Source: Tetracentron sinense
Lineage: Eukaryota; Streptophyta; Magnoliopsida; Trochodendrales; Trochodendraceae
Direction: 5' to 3'
Assembly: GCA_015143295.1 (NCBI GenBank)
Contig: CM026565.1
Location: forward strand, 17,308,548 to 17,372,547
DNA length: 64,000 nucleotides
This document shows positions 20,208-30,660 of this stretch, piece by piece. The notes under the pieces were generated by a model. It was not told the origin of the DNA and did not search any database. It saw nothing but the letters and a program-made list of their open reading frames with translations. The translations under genes were made by a program, and so were the position numbers. The first letter of the stretch is position 1; every line of letters begins with the position of its first letter.

Positions 20208-20830
20208 AAGATGTCATGGGTTGCATTCATAAAAGAGAAGTCGGGTGCCTTTGAGAACTTCAAGAATATTTGCTTGAGAGTGCAAAATGAAAAGGGATGC
20301 CCTATTACTCGAATTCGGAGTGATCATGGAAAGGAGTTTGAAAACTCCAAGTACAATGAGTTTTGTGATGAATCGAGCATCAAACATGAATTTTTAGTAC
20401 CAATAACACCTCAGCAAAATGGTGTTGTGGAAAGAAAGAATAGGGTGCTTCAAGAGATGGCTAGGGTGATGCTTCATAGCAACAACCTGGCTGCTCATTT
20501 CTGGGCTACAGCAGTTAGCACTGCATGCTATACTGTAAATAAAGTCTACACTAGGCCCGGAACTAGGAAGACACCCTATGAGTTGTGGTACAACAAGAAA
20601 CCCAATGTCAAGTACTTTTGAGTATTCGGAAGTAAATGCTATATCCTTAGGGATAGAGAGCAATTGGGTAAGTTTGATTCCCGGAGTGATGAAGGGATTT
20701 TTCTTGGATATTCCACAAATAGTAAGGCATATCGAGTGTACAACTTGAGAACCTCTACTGTTATGGAGTCCATAAATGTGGTGGTTGATGACTCAGGATC
20801 TGAGACATTGCAACTAGAGGATGAAAATGC
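20208..20830 (+). pseudogene. S1 integrase core and C-terminal part
   Basis: Continues in frame after one stop: IRSDHGKEFEN holds the second catalytic Asp, and PQQNGVVERKNRVLQEMAR holds the catalytic Glu. TPYELWYNKKPN is the conserved end of the core. A TGA at about 20619-20621 is followed by KFDSRSDEGIFLGYS and SKAYRVYN, the copia-specific tail. The DDE triad is complete; the enzyme is disabled only by the two stops. Confidence 0.85.
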
Positions 20831-21890
20831 TAATGAAGGTGTGAAAATTCCAACATCTAAATCAGAAGATGAATCACCTTCAAAGTCACCTCCTAAAAAA
20901 CCTACACATCCTAGGGTTATGAGACATCACTCCTCAACTGAAATTATCAGAAACCTTGAAAGTGGAGTGAGAACTCGAAAACAAGTTGAAAATGAAGTTA
21001 GCCACTTTTGCTATACTTCTACATTCGAACCCAAAAATGTAACTGAATCTCTCACAGATGAATACTGGATAAATGCCATGCAAGAAGAGCTAAATCAGTT
21101 TACAACGAATGATGTATGGTTTTTAGTTCCTAGGCCTAAAAATACAAATGTTATTGGTACTAAATGGATTTTCAAGAACAAATCTGATGAACATGGTACC
21201 ATTGTAAGAAACAAGGCCAAGTTAGTTGCACAGAGATACACTCAGATTGAGGGTATTGATTTTGATGAAACCTTTGCTCTTGTTGCCCGGCTAGAGTCAA
21301 TTAGAATCTTGCTAGTTGTTGCATGTCATCTCAAATTCAAACTCTTTCAGATGGATGTCAAGAGTGCCTTTCTAAATGACATTCTTTAGGAGGAAGTTTA
21401 TGTGGTACAACCAAAATGGTTTGAGGACCCTAATCATCCTGATCAGGTTTACAAATTAAAAATGGCTCTCTATGGTTTGAAACAAGCTCTCAGAGCTTAG
21501 TATGAGAGACTGACTATATACGTCTCAGAAAAGGGATTTTCGAGAGGAGGAATAGACAAGACCCTATTCATTAAAAACATCAAGGATGATATGGTCATTG
21601 CTTAGATCTATGTTAATGATATTGTCTTTGGTTCCACATCAGACTCACATGCTCACTCATTTGCTGAACAAATGAAGAATGAATTAGAGATGAGCATGGT
21701 TGGTGAGCTGAATTTCTTTCTTGGTCTGCAGGTTAAACAAATGAACAATGAGATTTCTATATCCCAAACCAAATATGTCAAATACCTTGTAAAGAAATTT
21801 TGCATGAGCTCAGCAAAACATGTTCGCACTCCTATGAGCACCACCATGAAATTTAGTAAAGATGCTTCAGGCAAAAGTGTCGACCAAATC
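20831..21890 (+). pseudogene. S1 reverse transcriptase
   Basis: After an acidic linker, the RT opens at about 21110 with VWFLVPRPKNTNVIGTKWIF, then EGIDFDETFALVARLESIR, FQMDVKSAFLN and LYGLKQA. The catalytic box reads YVND at 21609-21620 where YVDD is expected, so the first metal-binding Asp is lost. Stops at about 21387, 21498 and 21603 break the frame. Confidence 0.85.
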
Positions 21891-22535
21891 ACATACCGAA
21901 GTATTATTGGTAGTTTGCTCTATCTAACTACCAGTTGTCCCGACATTGCCTTTAGTGTCGGAGCTTGTGCTCACTATCAAGCAAGCTCCAAAGAGTCACA
22001 CTTACTAGCTGTTAAACGCATTATTCGATATGTAAGTGGAACTCTATCTTTTGGCCTCTGGTATCCCTTTGATACTACTACCGTGGTTGATGGATATTCC
22101 GATGCCGACTGGGCTGAAAATACTGATGATAGGAAAAGCACCTTCGGAGGATGCTTCTATGTTGGAAACTGTTTAGTTGCTTGGCTTAGCAAAAAACAGA
22201 ATTCTATCTCCTTGTCTACTACTGAGGCTGAGTACATTGCAGCCGGCAATTGTTGCACTCAATTTTTGTGGATGAAACAGATGTTGCAGGACTACGGGAT
22301 AGAACAGGGCACCATGACTATATATTGTGATAACACTAGTGCCATTAACATCTCCAAAAACCCCGTGCAACACTCTCGCACCAAACACATAGACATTAAA
22401 CACCACTCCATTCGAGAGCTTGTTGAGCAAAGTGTTGTGACATTGGAATATGTGCAAACTGACACTCAACTGGCGACTCCCTTAGGTTTGAGTTTCTTAG
22501 GAAATCCATCAGTGTGTGCAGTATTGAGTGACTGA
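21891..22535 (+). pseudogene. S1 RNase H
   Basis: Open and in frame with the end of RT (open from 21672). Blocks: GYSDADWAE with a catalytic Asp, STTEAEYIAAG with the catalytic Glu, and YCDNTSAI with the next Asp, then HSRTKHIDIKHH. The end departs from the usual ADIFTK-type tail (LATPLGLSFLGNPSV) and the stop is at 22533-22535. This is the best-kept enzyme of S1. Confidence 0.85.
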
Positions 22536-24760
22536 GTGCTTTCTGATAGACTAGGTGACTTCATATCTAGATCTCTTCCTAGTTCTATTCCTCCGGTGTA
22601 CATTATCAGTTTTTGAGTATTTTTGCTTTTGCTTGTCTATTTTATTTCAGAAAATCCAAAAACATTGAAAAATTCAGAAAATCCAAAAACATTGAAAAAT
22701 CAAAAAAACTCCAAAAAGATTTTTGTTTTCTTTTAGTTATGCATTTTTGAAAAATCCAAAAACATTGAAAAATAAAAAATCCAAAAAGAGTTGACTTGGA
22801 GTTGTTTGCTCTCCCTTGATGTGCATGGCTGAAATTTTCTTGTGCTCATAATGCTTGTCCAAAATACATATTTGATAGAATTGAGTTCATGAGGATATCA
22901 TACCTACCAAAGTGTCTTTGGGAGTATGCACATAGACTATCTTGCTAAATACAATTAGAAATATGGTATATACTATTGCACTATCACATGCACTTGCACT
23001 CTGACTATCACCTGCAGATGGTACATATCCCTATGAATAGGTGATGATATTAGTCATGATGGTTCTCCGGGTTGATAAGGTCTGTCTTGACCATGAAGGT
23101 ACCATCCCTCAAAATGTGCCCTAGTTTAAAGTCTTATGTAATGGAAAGGGCTACCTCTGGGATAGTGTGAAAGCCACTATTGGATGCAAACAGTATTAAA
23201 TGGCTACCTAGGTGGATAGTAGGTATCTATTTGGGTCCCTAGAGTGATAAGCCCCTACTGCCAATAGCTAGGGCTACCTACCCAACCAGTGTGAAAGACT
23301 GCTATTGCATTCAATAATTCAAAAGAAAAAGACTGAACAAAAATAGCTTCACTAAATAGCAAATTTCTCTAATACTATGAGTTCACAAAATATTTTAAGG
23401 GTAAACATAGCACATAAAATTCTTCAACTTTCTGGACTACCCTAAGTGAGTCTCTCAGTAATTTTTGAAGCTTGTTGTTCCTGAAATGCACTAATGTCTT
23501 TATCTATCTAAGGGTGCCTACTTCTAAAGGAGTCTGGTTAGAATTTCACCTCACACACTTTACATTTTTTGGTAAAGCCTATTACTCACTATATATTAGC
23601 TTGTGTGACTGTGTCTGGATCTCCCTTGTGCCTAGTGTCGATGGAAATATCCTTATTTATTCATCATTCCATGCTAAACTATCTTGGACATGTATTATTT
23701 GTCACATGCAACTTCTCACCTCTTGCATTCCTTTTGAAAATATCTTTTTACAAGTGTTTGAGAAAAATGGTTTGATTTTAAACTTGACATCTCTGTGAGA
23801 AAATTGCATGTTTTTGGTTGATTTTGAGTGTTTTCAGGAATGATCTTACTTTGCAATTTTTCAGATCTCTAAATGTGCATTTTTAATCCCCCATTATGTT
23901 CCACAAAATGCCACCTTGGGTAGGTGTTTGTCCTTTACAGCTTGAGAACCTAGAGTCACTAGGGTCCTATGGTTCTTTTTGGAGTATTATGCTTTATTTG
24001 CAGATTTTTCAGAGTTCATATTGCAGATTCTCTCTCAAAAAACTGCCCCATACCATGCCAAAGACAAAACAAAAGGGTCAAACTCAGTCTTATATAGTTT
24101 CAGCATTCTTGGGGTTGAGGGTCGAGTTTGGAAGTGGGTTCGATCAATCGAACACAGTGAACTGGGGTTTTCAAAACCCTCACTCGAGTCACACGGATGC
24201 ACTTTCCCCTTTTGCCTTCTCTTCTTGCAAACTCCAGCTGGATTTTACCATTTTCAGCTCTTCACCTGCATGCTACAGGCTGTTCTCAGCCCCCTCCCAG
24301 TGCTCCACGATCTCTTCAAGACTTGATTGGCAGCTCCACGACCTTGCTGGGTTTCATCTTCACAACCTTGCTGCTGGGGTGCTCTTCTACACCCTCCACG
24401 TTTTTGCAGTTGGGTTTCATCTTCTACTGGGTGTTAAAGCTCTCTAGTGTAGCTCCACTTGCCTCCTTGAGTTTATAGTCATCTGTGAAGCTTTTCCCTT
24501 TTTTTGAAGCCTCCAAGCTCCACGGTTTTTGCTGGGTTCTCTCTTCCACAATCTCCACATTCGACCCAGTGGGATTCTCTTGCATTGTTCTTGTTCCTCA
24601 GTCAAGATCCGCACCCACATCATCTATCCCCAGATGTTTAGGTGCTGCCAAATCATATTTAATGTAACTCCTAGCTTTGTTCTTAGTTAATTTCATCTTT
24701 GAGTCTATGGCACTTGAATACCTTCTTCTCATCATCTCCATCTTCATGGTAGGTCACTCT
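22536..24760 (+). other. S1 spacer between pol and the envelope-like ORF
   Basis: No gene is supported. At 22640-22790 the 20-nt phrase AAAATCCAAAAACATTGAAA recurs about four times with degenerate copies between. From 23040 to 23340 GTGTGAAAG...CTATTG segments recur in pairs. The open frames at 23472-24478 have no recognisable domain and no counterpart in S2. Confidence 0.5.
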
Positions 24761-24779
24761 AAGAGCCGCCTCATCATTT

Positions 24780-26068
24780 CTCGGGGATGAAGATGATGCT
24801 CCCCAGTCTGAGGATGCATCATATGATGCTGGCCACGGGATCCATGTGGACCGTGCGGTTCATACCAGGGTTCCACCACCCTCGGCTACCCATAAGATAG
24901 CCTTGGGTGCCTCCAGTTCCAAGATCTCTGCCAAATCCAAGGGCAAAAACCAGATTACCACTCCTAGTGAGCCTGAAAATGTGTGATTTCGAACCCCTGG
25001 GAATGAAATTGTGTTTAATAATTTTCTCAAAACCAGGGCAGTCACAATTGAGTGGAGTACTCTCATTTCGGATTTTGATCTACCCAGTTTTGCAAATATC
25101 ATTACCTCTCGTGGTTGGTCTGGCCTTTTGAAACTATCTAGCCATGCTAGTTTAGACCTTGTTAGAGAATTCTATGCGAACATTTACTCTGCCAATCCTC
25201 ACAAATTCTTTTTCAAAACTCAAGTCCGCGGTAAGAAATTTCAAATTAATCCTGATGTCATTGCCTTTTTCACTGGCACTCCTCGGGTTCCGAACGCCTA
25301 TTATCCTTATCAGTATCCCACTGATAAGGATAAACATGACTTGGATATGGTTGCCAGCAATCTATGTGATGACCATTCTAAAATATGGCCTCATCCCCAC
25401 CTGCCTCACTCCAGTCTTTCCTATTTGGCCCGTCTCTTTCATCTCATCATGTGCTTGAACATTCATCCTAGGGTTCACTCTACCATCTTGAATCCTGATC
25501 GGGCTAGGTTTCTATATAATGTCATGACAAGGGACACTATAGACACAGGTGCACATATTATCGACTTGATCCTTCAGGCTTAGTGTCTCAAATGCGTGCT
25601 GCCCTTCCCTTTGGTGTCCTAATTACTAACATCATGGCTGCTGAGGGCATTAGGGCTAGTTCCATTGAGGCGTCCAGGCATTCACTTGGCCCCATCTGTA
25701 GTCGGACTTTGACTAGTAGCATGTCACATGCCGCGATGCCTGAGCATGAGGCCGATGCTGAGGTTGACCTAGCTTCTTCGGCTCCGGTTGCCGGTTCATC
25801 TCCTAGCCAGGTCCGACCTCCTTCGGGTCCACTCTCTTTCCGATCCATGGCTGCCATGCTCGCAGATATGTCGGCTGCTTAGTCTGCCTTCGCCACCGAT
25901 CTTCATACCCGCTTTGACACCCATGCAGCGACTACTCAGGAGAGTTTTTCAGTGACCAATCGCTAGATTGCCGCACTTTTCAACATGGTGCAGGCATCTC
26001 GCCAGGAGCTTTACGATTTCCGTACTCAATATGAGGATGATGTCGCTCATCGTTTCCCTCCGCGCTAG
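24780..26068 (+). pseudogene. S1 envelope-like ORF region
   Basis: An acidic start (about 24785), then SSSKISAKSKGKNQ and a stop near 24986. The core domain is open at 25011-25583: FDLPSFANIITSRGW, LDLVREFYANIYSAN, FFFKTQVRGKKFQINPDVI and LNPDRARFLYNVMTRDTIDT. The frame then shifts at about 25582 into 25583-25882 (LPFGVLITNIMAAEGI and a Pro/Ser/Ala linker). A helical tail follows to about 26068, with stops near 25881 and 25965. The (L/V)V.EFYAN core matches the putative plant transposon protein domain typical of the Sirevirus extra ORF. No membrane span is evident. Confidence 0.65.
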
Positions 26069-26287
26069 GATGACTAGGCATTTTCGCTAGTCCTTACTTC
26101 TGTTATGCGTCCTGTGTTTTCTGTGTGTTATGCACCCTTTGTTGATGTATATGGGATGCTAGTACTTTGTTTTTGATGGTTTGATTATGACTATGCTGTT
26201 TGCTCTTCTGCTGTACTGTTTAGTCTCTCTGGATATAGGTTGCGATGCTCCCTCTACGAGGTTGTTTCCCCTTGGCAATTCAAGCCA

Positions 26288-26772
26288 AAAAGGGGGAGAA
26301 GATGTGTGTGATCACATGTGTGCATTTCTTATGCATTTTTGCACTATCATTATCATATGTATCATTATCTCATGTTGCACTGATTCACACTTGAATTTTA
26401 TTCACATGTTGCACATGATACCCTACTTCTCACATGGATTGATTCACATGCTTATAATTCTGAAAATTTTTATAAGGGATCTCATATTGAGGGGGAGATC
26501 TTAAATAATCAAAGCATGATGTCCATTGCATTTATTGGTTTACATTTTATGAAAATCCCCCATGCGTCACAAGGTATTGTGTTTTTAGTTTTTCAGGGTT
26601 GATTGCTACCGCAATGGTCTCGAAAGGCGTTTGCATCATGGAAAAAGTACAACAAGTCTAAAGTCATCTAATTGTCATACTCTTTGTTTATCATGGGTTT
26701 AAAAGAGTTTGTAATGTCATATCATTTAGTGAAGGATGTATGTTTTGTCTCGGAATTTCCAAAGGGGGAGAT
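26288..26772 (+). other. S1 repeated polypurine tracts before the 3' LTR
   Basis: AAAAAGGGGGAGAA near 26287-26300, TTGAGGGGGAGATC near 26488-26501 and CCAAAGGGGGAGAT at 26759-26772. The last touches the 3' LTR. A palindromic GTGTGATCACA lies just after the first. S2 shows the same multiplication. Confidence 0.7.
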
Positions 26773-27907
26773 TTTAAAGTCAAAGTTTTGTGTTAGCAAA
26801 ATTTCGAGCCCAAAAAGGTTGTATAGTGCTCCTTAGGTCATCATCCGATTCGAAGCTAAGTGAAGAAGAAGCCATGAAAAGTATGAAGATTCATCACTCA
26901 AGTTTGGCTCATTGTTTAGGATGGTAAGTGCGACCTAGAAGACCAAAAAACACCCACTTGGAATTGACCAAAATCATGGTATTTAGTTCAAAGGACCATA
27001 GGAAAAGTGAAGGAATGTATCCAGGTTTTAAAAGTCAAAAAATCCAAAATTGGCTCCTCAAGGTCGACCCTGAGTATCTCAAAAATTGTATGACAAAATA
27101 TGGCAGAGAAGTGTTTTTCTTAAGGTCGACCTTGGAGGACGTTTGGGTTGACCGAAGTACCATGTTGGGTCGACCCAAATGTCTTCCAAGGTCGACCCTG
27201 ATATTGGTTGTTCACTTATTCCTATTTCAGTACCTCAGGGTTGACCCAACTGATCCCGGGGTTGACCCTGATATGAAAAAACTTTCCAAATCCCTTTTTA
27301 GCATGTTCTAAATTGCATGGGTTGTTCCTCTATTTATTGAGACACCCCTAATTCGTGGAGACCATCTTTTGGAGAGTTGTTAGAGCATCTTAGGCTATCT
27401 CTAGAGTTCGTCTAAACTCTGGAAATCATTCCAATTCTTCTCCATTAGTTTTTCTTTAGTGCAAGCTTTTCACTCACATTATTATGAACTTGCATTAGAT
27501 GACCCTCAACCTTTGATGAGATCACCCTAGAGCTTTTCTAAACCCTAAAACCCATAGTGTGCTCTACTGTGAGCGTTGGTTGGCCTGTGAGGAACCGGAG
27601 CTGCTATTGCAGAGATCGAACGTGCTATGTTCCTGGTTTGCAAGCTGAGGAATCAATACCAAGGAATGGTGTGTCGTGTCCGATTGGATAAGATTCAAGT
27701 CTTGTATTGTTTACATCTTCTCATAGTAAATTTTGTGCTGGACTAGGTCCCGTGATTTTTCCCGGAAGGCTTTTCCACGTAAAAATCTTGTGTGTTCATG
27801 TGAGATTGATAGTGTGTGATTGCATAAAATTAAAATTGGTAGAAAACCTTTAGTACACCTATTCACCCTCCTCTAGGTCAAAGAGTTCATTGAAATAAGG
27901 AATTTCA
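26773..27907 (+). mobile_element. S1 3' LTR, 1,135 bp
   Basis: Starts TTTAAAGTCAAAG right after the last polypurine tract and ends AATTTCA before CTAAC. Homologous to 16026-17154 with many substitutions and the reciprocal indels noted for the 5' LTR, so the insertion is not recent. Its palindrome array is at 27055-27270 and its TATA-like element at 27331-27338. Confidence 0.85.
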
Positions 27908-28350
27908 CTAACTATGGTTAGGGTTACTAACCACAGTTGGAGGGATGTGAGATTTAGCCCGATAGGCTAAGGTGAGGTCCGGTAGGCTGAAGATAAGTCC
28001 AGTAGACTTGGTTTTTAGGCCTGGTAGGCCGTAAACCGAAAGATAACCACGGTTATGGTTGCTAACTGGGTTTAAGGGTGGTCTAACCGTGATTAGGATT
28101 GCTAATTCTGTTTAGGAATGGGTCAAGGTTAGTTTTATGGTCCAAGATGAGTTTTAAGGATTTTTCATTATTTTTCAAGATTTGTGGGGTTAAGGGATGC
28201 TTAACCGCGGTTAAATGTTAGTCGAATGTGCATTTAACCCTAGTTAAGGGTATGGTTAAGTCCAAAGTGGGCCCAGGGGGCTAGGCAGGGCCTAAAGTGG
28301 TCTCCTACCAGGCCTGGCCACCTGCAAAAGCCCAGAATTGAAATATTTTT

Positions 28351-29517
28351 AATGTCAGTAATGGGATTACCGACATTTAAAACAGTATTTTCAACTGTGG
28401 TTTGCACACTGTTAACTAGGGTTAGGAGGTAACCCTGGGTGCTCTGAAAGCATGAATGTGAAGAGGGAACTCCAGTGAAGATTTTAAGCCTTGTGTAGGC
28501 CCCACAATGGTCCAAAGTTATTGTACCTAAAAATGTAGATTGACGGTAGATGATCTACCGTCAATACCCAAAAAGGCCAATAGATGAATGACAATAGAGG
28601 ATCTACCGCCATTCTGCACAGTGTTTGGTTTTTTGATTTTAATCATGGTTAAGGCTAACCCATGGACCTAGAAGGACCAGGTTATGCTCAGGGAGAGGAG
28701 AGGGGTTCAACCTGGGCCTTGGACATGGACCAGGGCCCACTTAAGTAGGCTAAACAAACTGCAATAGTAAATGGCCAGGAATGGCGGTACTGTGTTTACC
28801 ACCATTCCTGGTTTTGCTCAAATCCGTGATGGTGCCCTTGGGGGCTGTGCATAGGGGATACCAGGGTTCCCTTATGATCTAAGGGACCCCCAGTGGGTCT
28901 GTGGTGGTCTTGAAGCTCAAGGATGGTGCTATACCTGTAGGGGTTCACTACACCTATGGTCTAGGTGGGTGAACACCCTATTGTGGGTTTGAGATAGTGA
29001 TAAGCAAGAACAATGATAGATAACTCCCCTGGAGATGACCAGGGGCTTACAGTAGTTCAAACAAAAGAAAAAAAAAGTGGGGAGGGGCAGGGCCCTACCC
29101 TGCTCTGTTCTCAGCCGAGGCTGTGGAGCTTTGTGCACGGTGATAATGCACACTGGGATGCGGTGCAATTTAAACAGGGAGGAGTTGGGAGTCCCTGGGT
29201 GCTGTGCAATTCAAAGAATCTGGGTTTTTCAGCAGGGGTTCACCTATGGAGGTCTTCCGATCAGTTTACAGTTGAGGGAGATGGGTTTTATAGAAGAAGC
29301 TCTAGGGACCTAGGGGGGATTAAAAAGGAAGGGTAGGAAGGTGGTTGGACCCTGTAATGGCCGAGTAGGAAGGTTGAAGGGAAGGTTTGAGGTGAAGGGT
29401 GGAGTGTACAGGGGTTCTACAGACTGTAAATTCGAGTTCAGATAGTGGCGATAGATGGTCTACCGCCATTATCAAAATAGGCCAAGTTTTGATTTGCGGT
29501 AGATCTTCTACTGCCAA
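28351..29517. repeat. Six spaced inverted repeats in the Tat-B LTR
   Basis: Units at 28351-28377, 28540-28564, 28587-28613, 28778-28808, 29441-29473 and 29494-29517. The second is perfect, with arms TTGACGGTAGAT and its complement. Arm sequence differs between units (GGCGGTA/TACCGCC, GACGGTA/TACCGTC, GTCAGTA/TACCGAC) while pairing is largely kept. Confidence 0.8.
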
Positions 29518-29559
29518 TCTGAGATTTTTGAAAATTTGGGCTAGGCCTTTGCTCACTCA

Positions 29560-29945
29560 AGTTTTTAGGGTTTAGGCTTTTTGGGCCTTATGGGCCCAAG
29601 CTGAGGTTCTAACCCTAGGGGCCATGGTTTTTTAGTGTTTAAGGTCTAAGGGCTCTAGGGCTAGGATAGGGCTTTGGTTAGGATTACCTAGGGCTTGGGT
29701 TTTGGCATAAGTTTTGTACTAGGGTTTAACTAGGGTTGAGTCCTAGGGTTTAGCTAGGATTGAGTCGTAGGGTCTAACTAGGGTTTACCTAGGGTTTAGC
29801 TAGGGTCTAGCTAGGGTTTACCTAGGGTTAGGGTTTGGTACTAGGTTTTTCTAGGGTTTGACTCAGGGTGAGACCTAAGACTAACTAGGGGTTTACCTAG
29901 GGTTTAGGGGATTTGGCAAGGGTAACAATGGTTAGACAGGGGTGT
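29560..29945. repeat. Degenerate telomere-like repeat block at the start of the Tat-B LTR
   Basis: Many irregular copies of TAGGGTTTA, CTAGGGTTT and CTAGGGTTA, close to the plant telomere unit TTTAGGG but with variable spacing of 8-12 nt. It lies within the first 400 bp of the LTR on the minus strand (there as CCCTAAACCCTAG). It is not a pure telomere array. Confidence 0.65.
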
Positions 29946-29963
29946 AAAAATTGGGTGCTTACA

Positions 29964-29979
29964 GCTGCCCTTCTTTGCT
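29964..29979 (-). other. Tat-B polypurine tract
   Basis: On the minus strand GCAAAGAAGGGCAGC lies immediately before the TG of the LTR start, the expected place of the plus-strand primer. Confidence 0.65.
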
Positions 29980-30239
29980 GGAGAATGCCAAGGTTGGCGA
30001 TTTGAACGGCAAAGACTGGAATCATCCTATTTTTACACCAAGCTCAGATCTTGGGGATGATATGTATGCATACAGTGCAAGTGGTGGGTGCAATGAAGTG
30101 ATACGGCCACTGTTGGGGAGAGCGAGTAGTTCAGTCTACTCACTGAAGATTGATGGATGCAAGGATGGCATGGCCCGGAGGCGCTGACCGAAGGGATTTG
30201 ATCAAGTTGATCGAAAAGACACACTGGGCTTCGAGAACA

Positions 30240-30660
30240 CACAGGGTGTTAAGAAGGAGACATACAAGTGGTGTATACTGTAAAGGTATACAGGGGTGTC
30301 GAGGACACACAGGGCGCTGAAAGGGGTGATGCAGGTGGTGTACACTGTAAAAGTACACACGAGATGTCGAGGACACACGAGGGTGTCGAAAGAGTGACAT
30401 GCAAGAGGTAATGTTGTGGTATAACGAGATTACCAAGGAGCACATAGGATGTCGAAGACACGCGGGGGTGTCGAAAGGAGTGACATACAGGAGGTAATGC
30501 TGCGGTATGACAAGATTGCCAAGGAGCACACCGAATAACGAAGACATGCGGGGGTGTCGAAAGGAGTGACATGCAGGAGGTAATGGTACGGTATGGCGAG
30601 ATTGCCAAGGATCACACAGGATATCCAAGACACGCGGGGGTGTCAAAAGAAATTACGCCA
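30240..30660 (-). repeat. Tandem repeat of the Tat 3' region (Tat-B), about 5 copies
   Basis: Units of about 85-90 bp. On the minus strand they carry TTCGACACCCCCGCGTGTC and a CATACCGCAGCATTACCTCC segment. They are the counterpart of the 8815-9725 array of Tat-A. The overlapping open frames are by-products of the repeat. Confidence 0.8.

Larger units (their letters stand above)
16026..27907 (+). mobile_element. Sirevirus S1: structurally full Ty1/copia element, 11.9 kb
   Basis: Bounded by LTRs 16026-17154 and 26773-27907 and by a perfect 5-bp target duplication, CTAAC at 16021-16025 and 27908-27912. In order: primer-binding site, gag, protease, integrase, RT, RNase H, long spacer, envelope-like ORFs, repeated polypurine tracts. 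That order (integrase before RT) is Ty1/copia; the extra ORF and length point to Sirevirus. The coding part has many stops and at least two lost catalytic residues, so it is non-autonomous. It lies inside the Tat-B 3' LTR and is therefore younger than Tat-B. Confidence 0.9.
27908..29963 (-). mobile_element. Tat-B 3' LTR, proximal part
   Basis: On the minus strand it begins TGTAAGCACCC at 29963, directly after the polypurine tract, and runs down to the S1 target site. It holds degenerate telomere-like repeats at its start, six spaced inverted repeats, and near 27912-28260 several GGTTAGGGTT / TAACCGCGGTTA palindromes. Joined to 15449-16025 it would make an LTR of about 2.63 kb. The small ORFs in it are not conserved. 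Confidence 0.8.

Noticed and set aside
23472..24478. Three plus-strand open frames of about 93-183 codons in the S1 spacer
   Set aside because: Overlapping frames, no domain, no counterpart in S2 and low-complexity Leu/Ser/Phe composition.
29560..29945. True interstitial telomere tract
   Set aside because: Units are irregular in length and sequence and lie exactly inside the LTR; no run of perfect TTTAGGG.
30140..30646. Open frames of 119 and 168 codons with HxxC-like patterns
   Set aside because: Same tandem repeat as above in Tat-B; frames are created by the repeat period.
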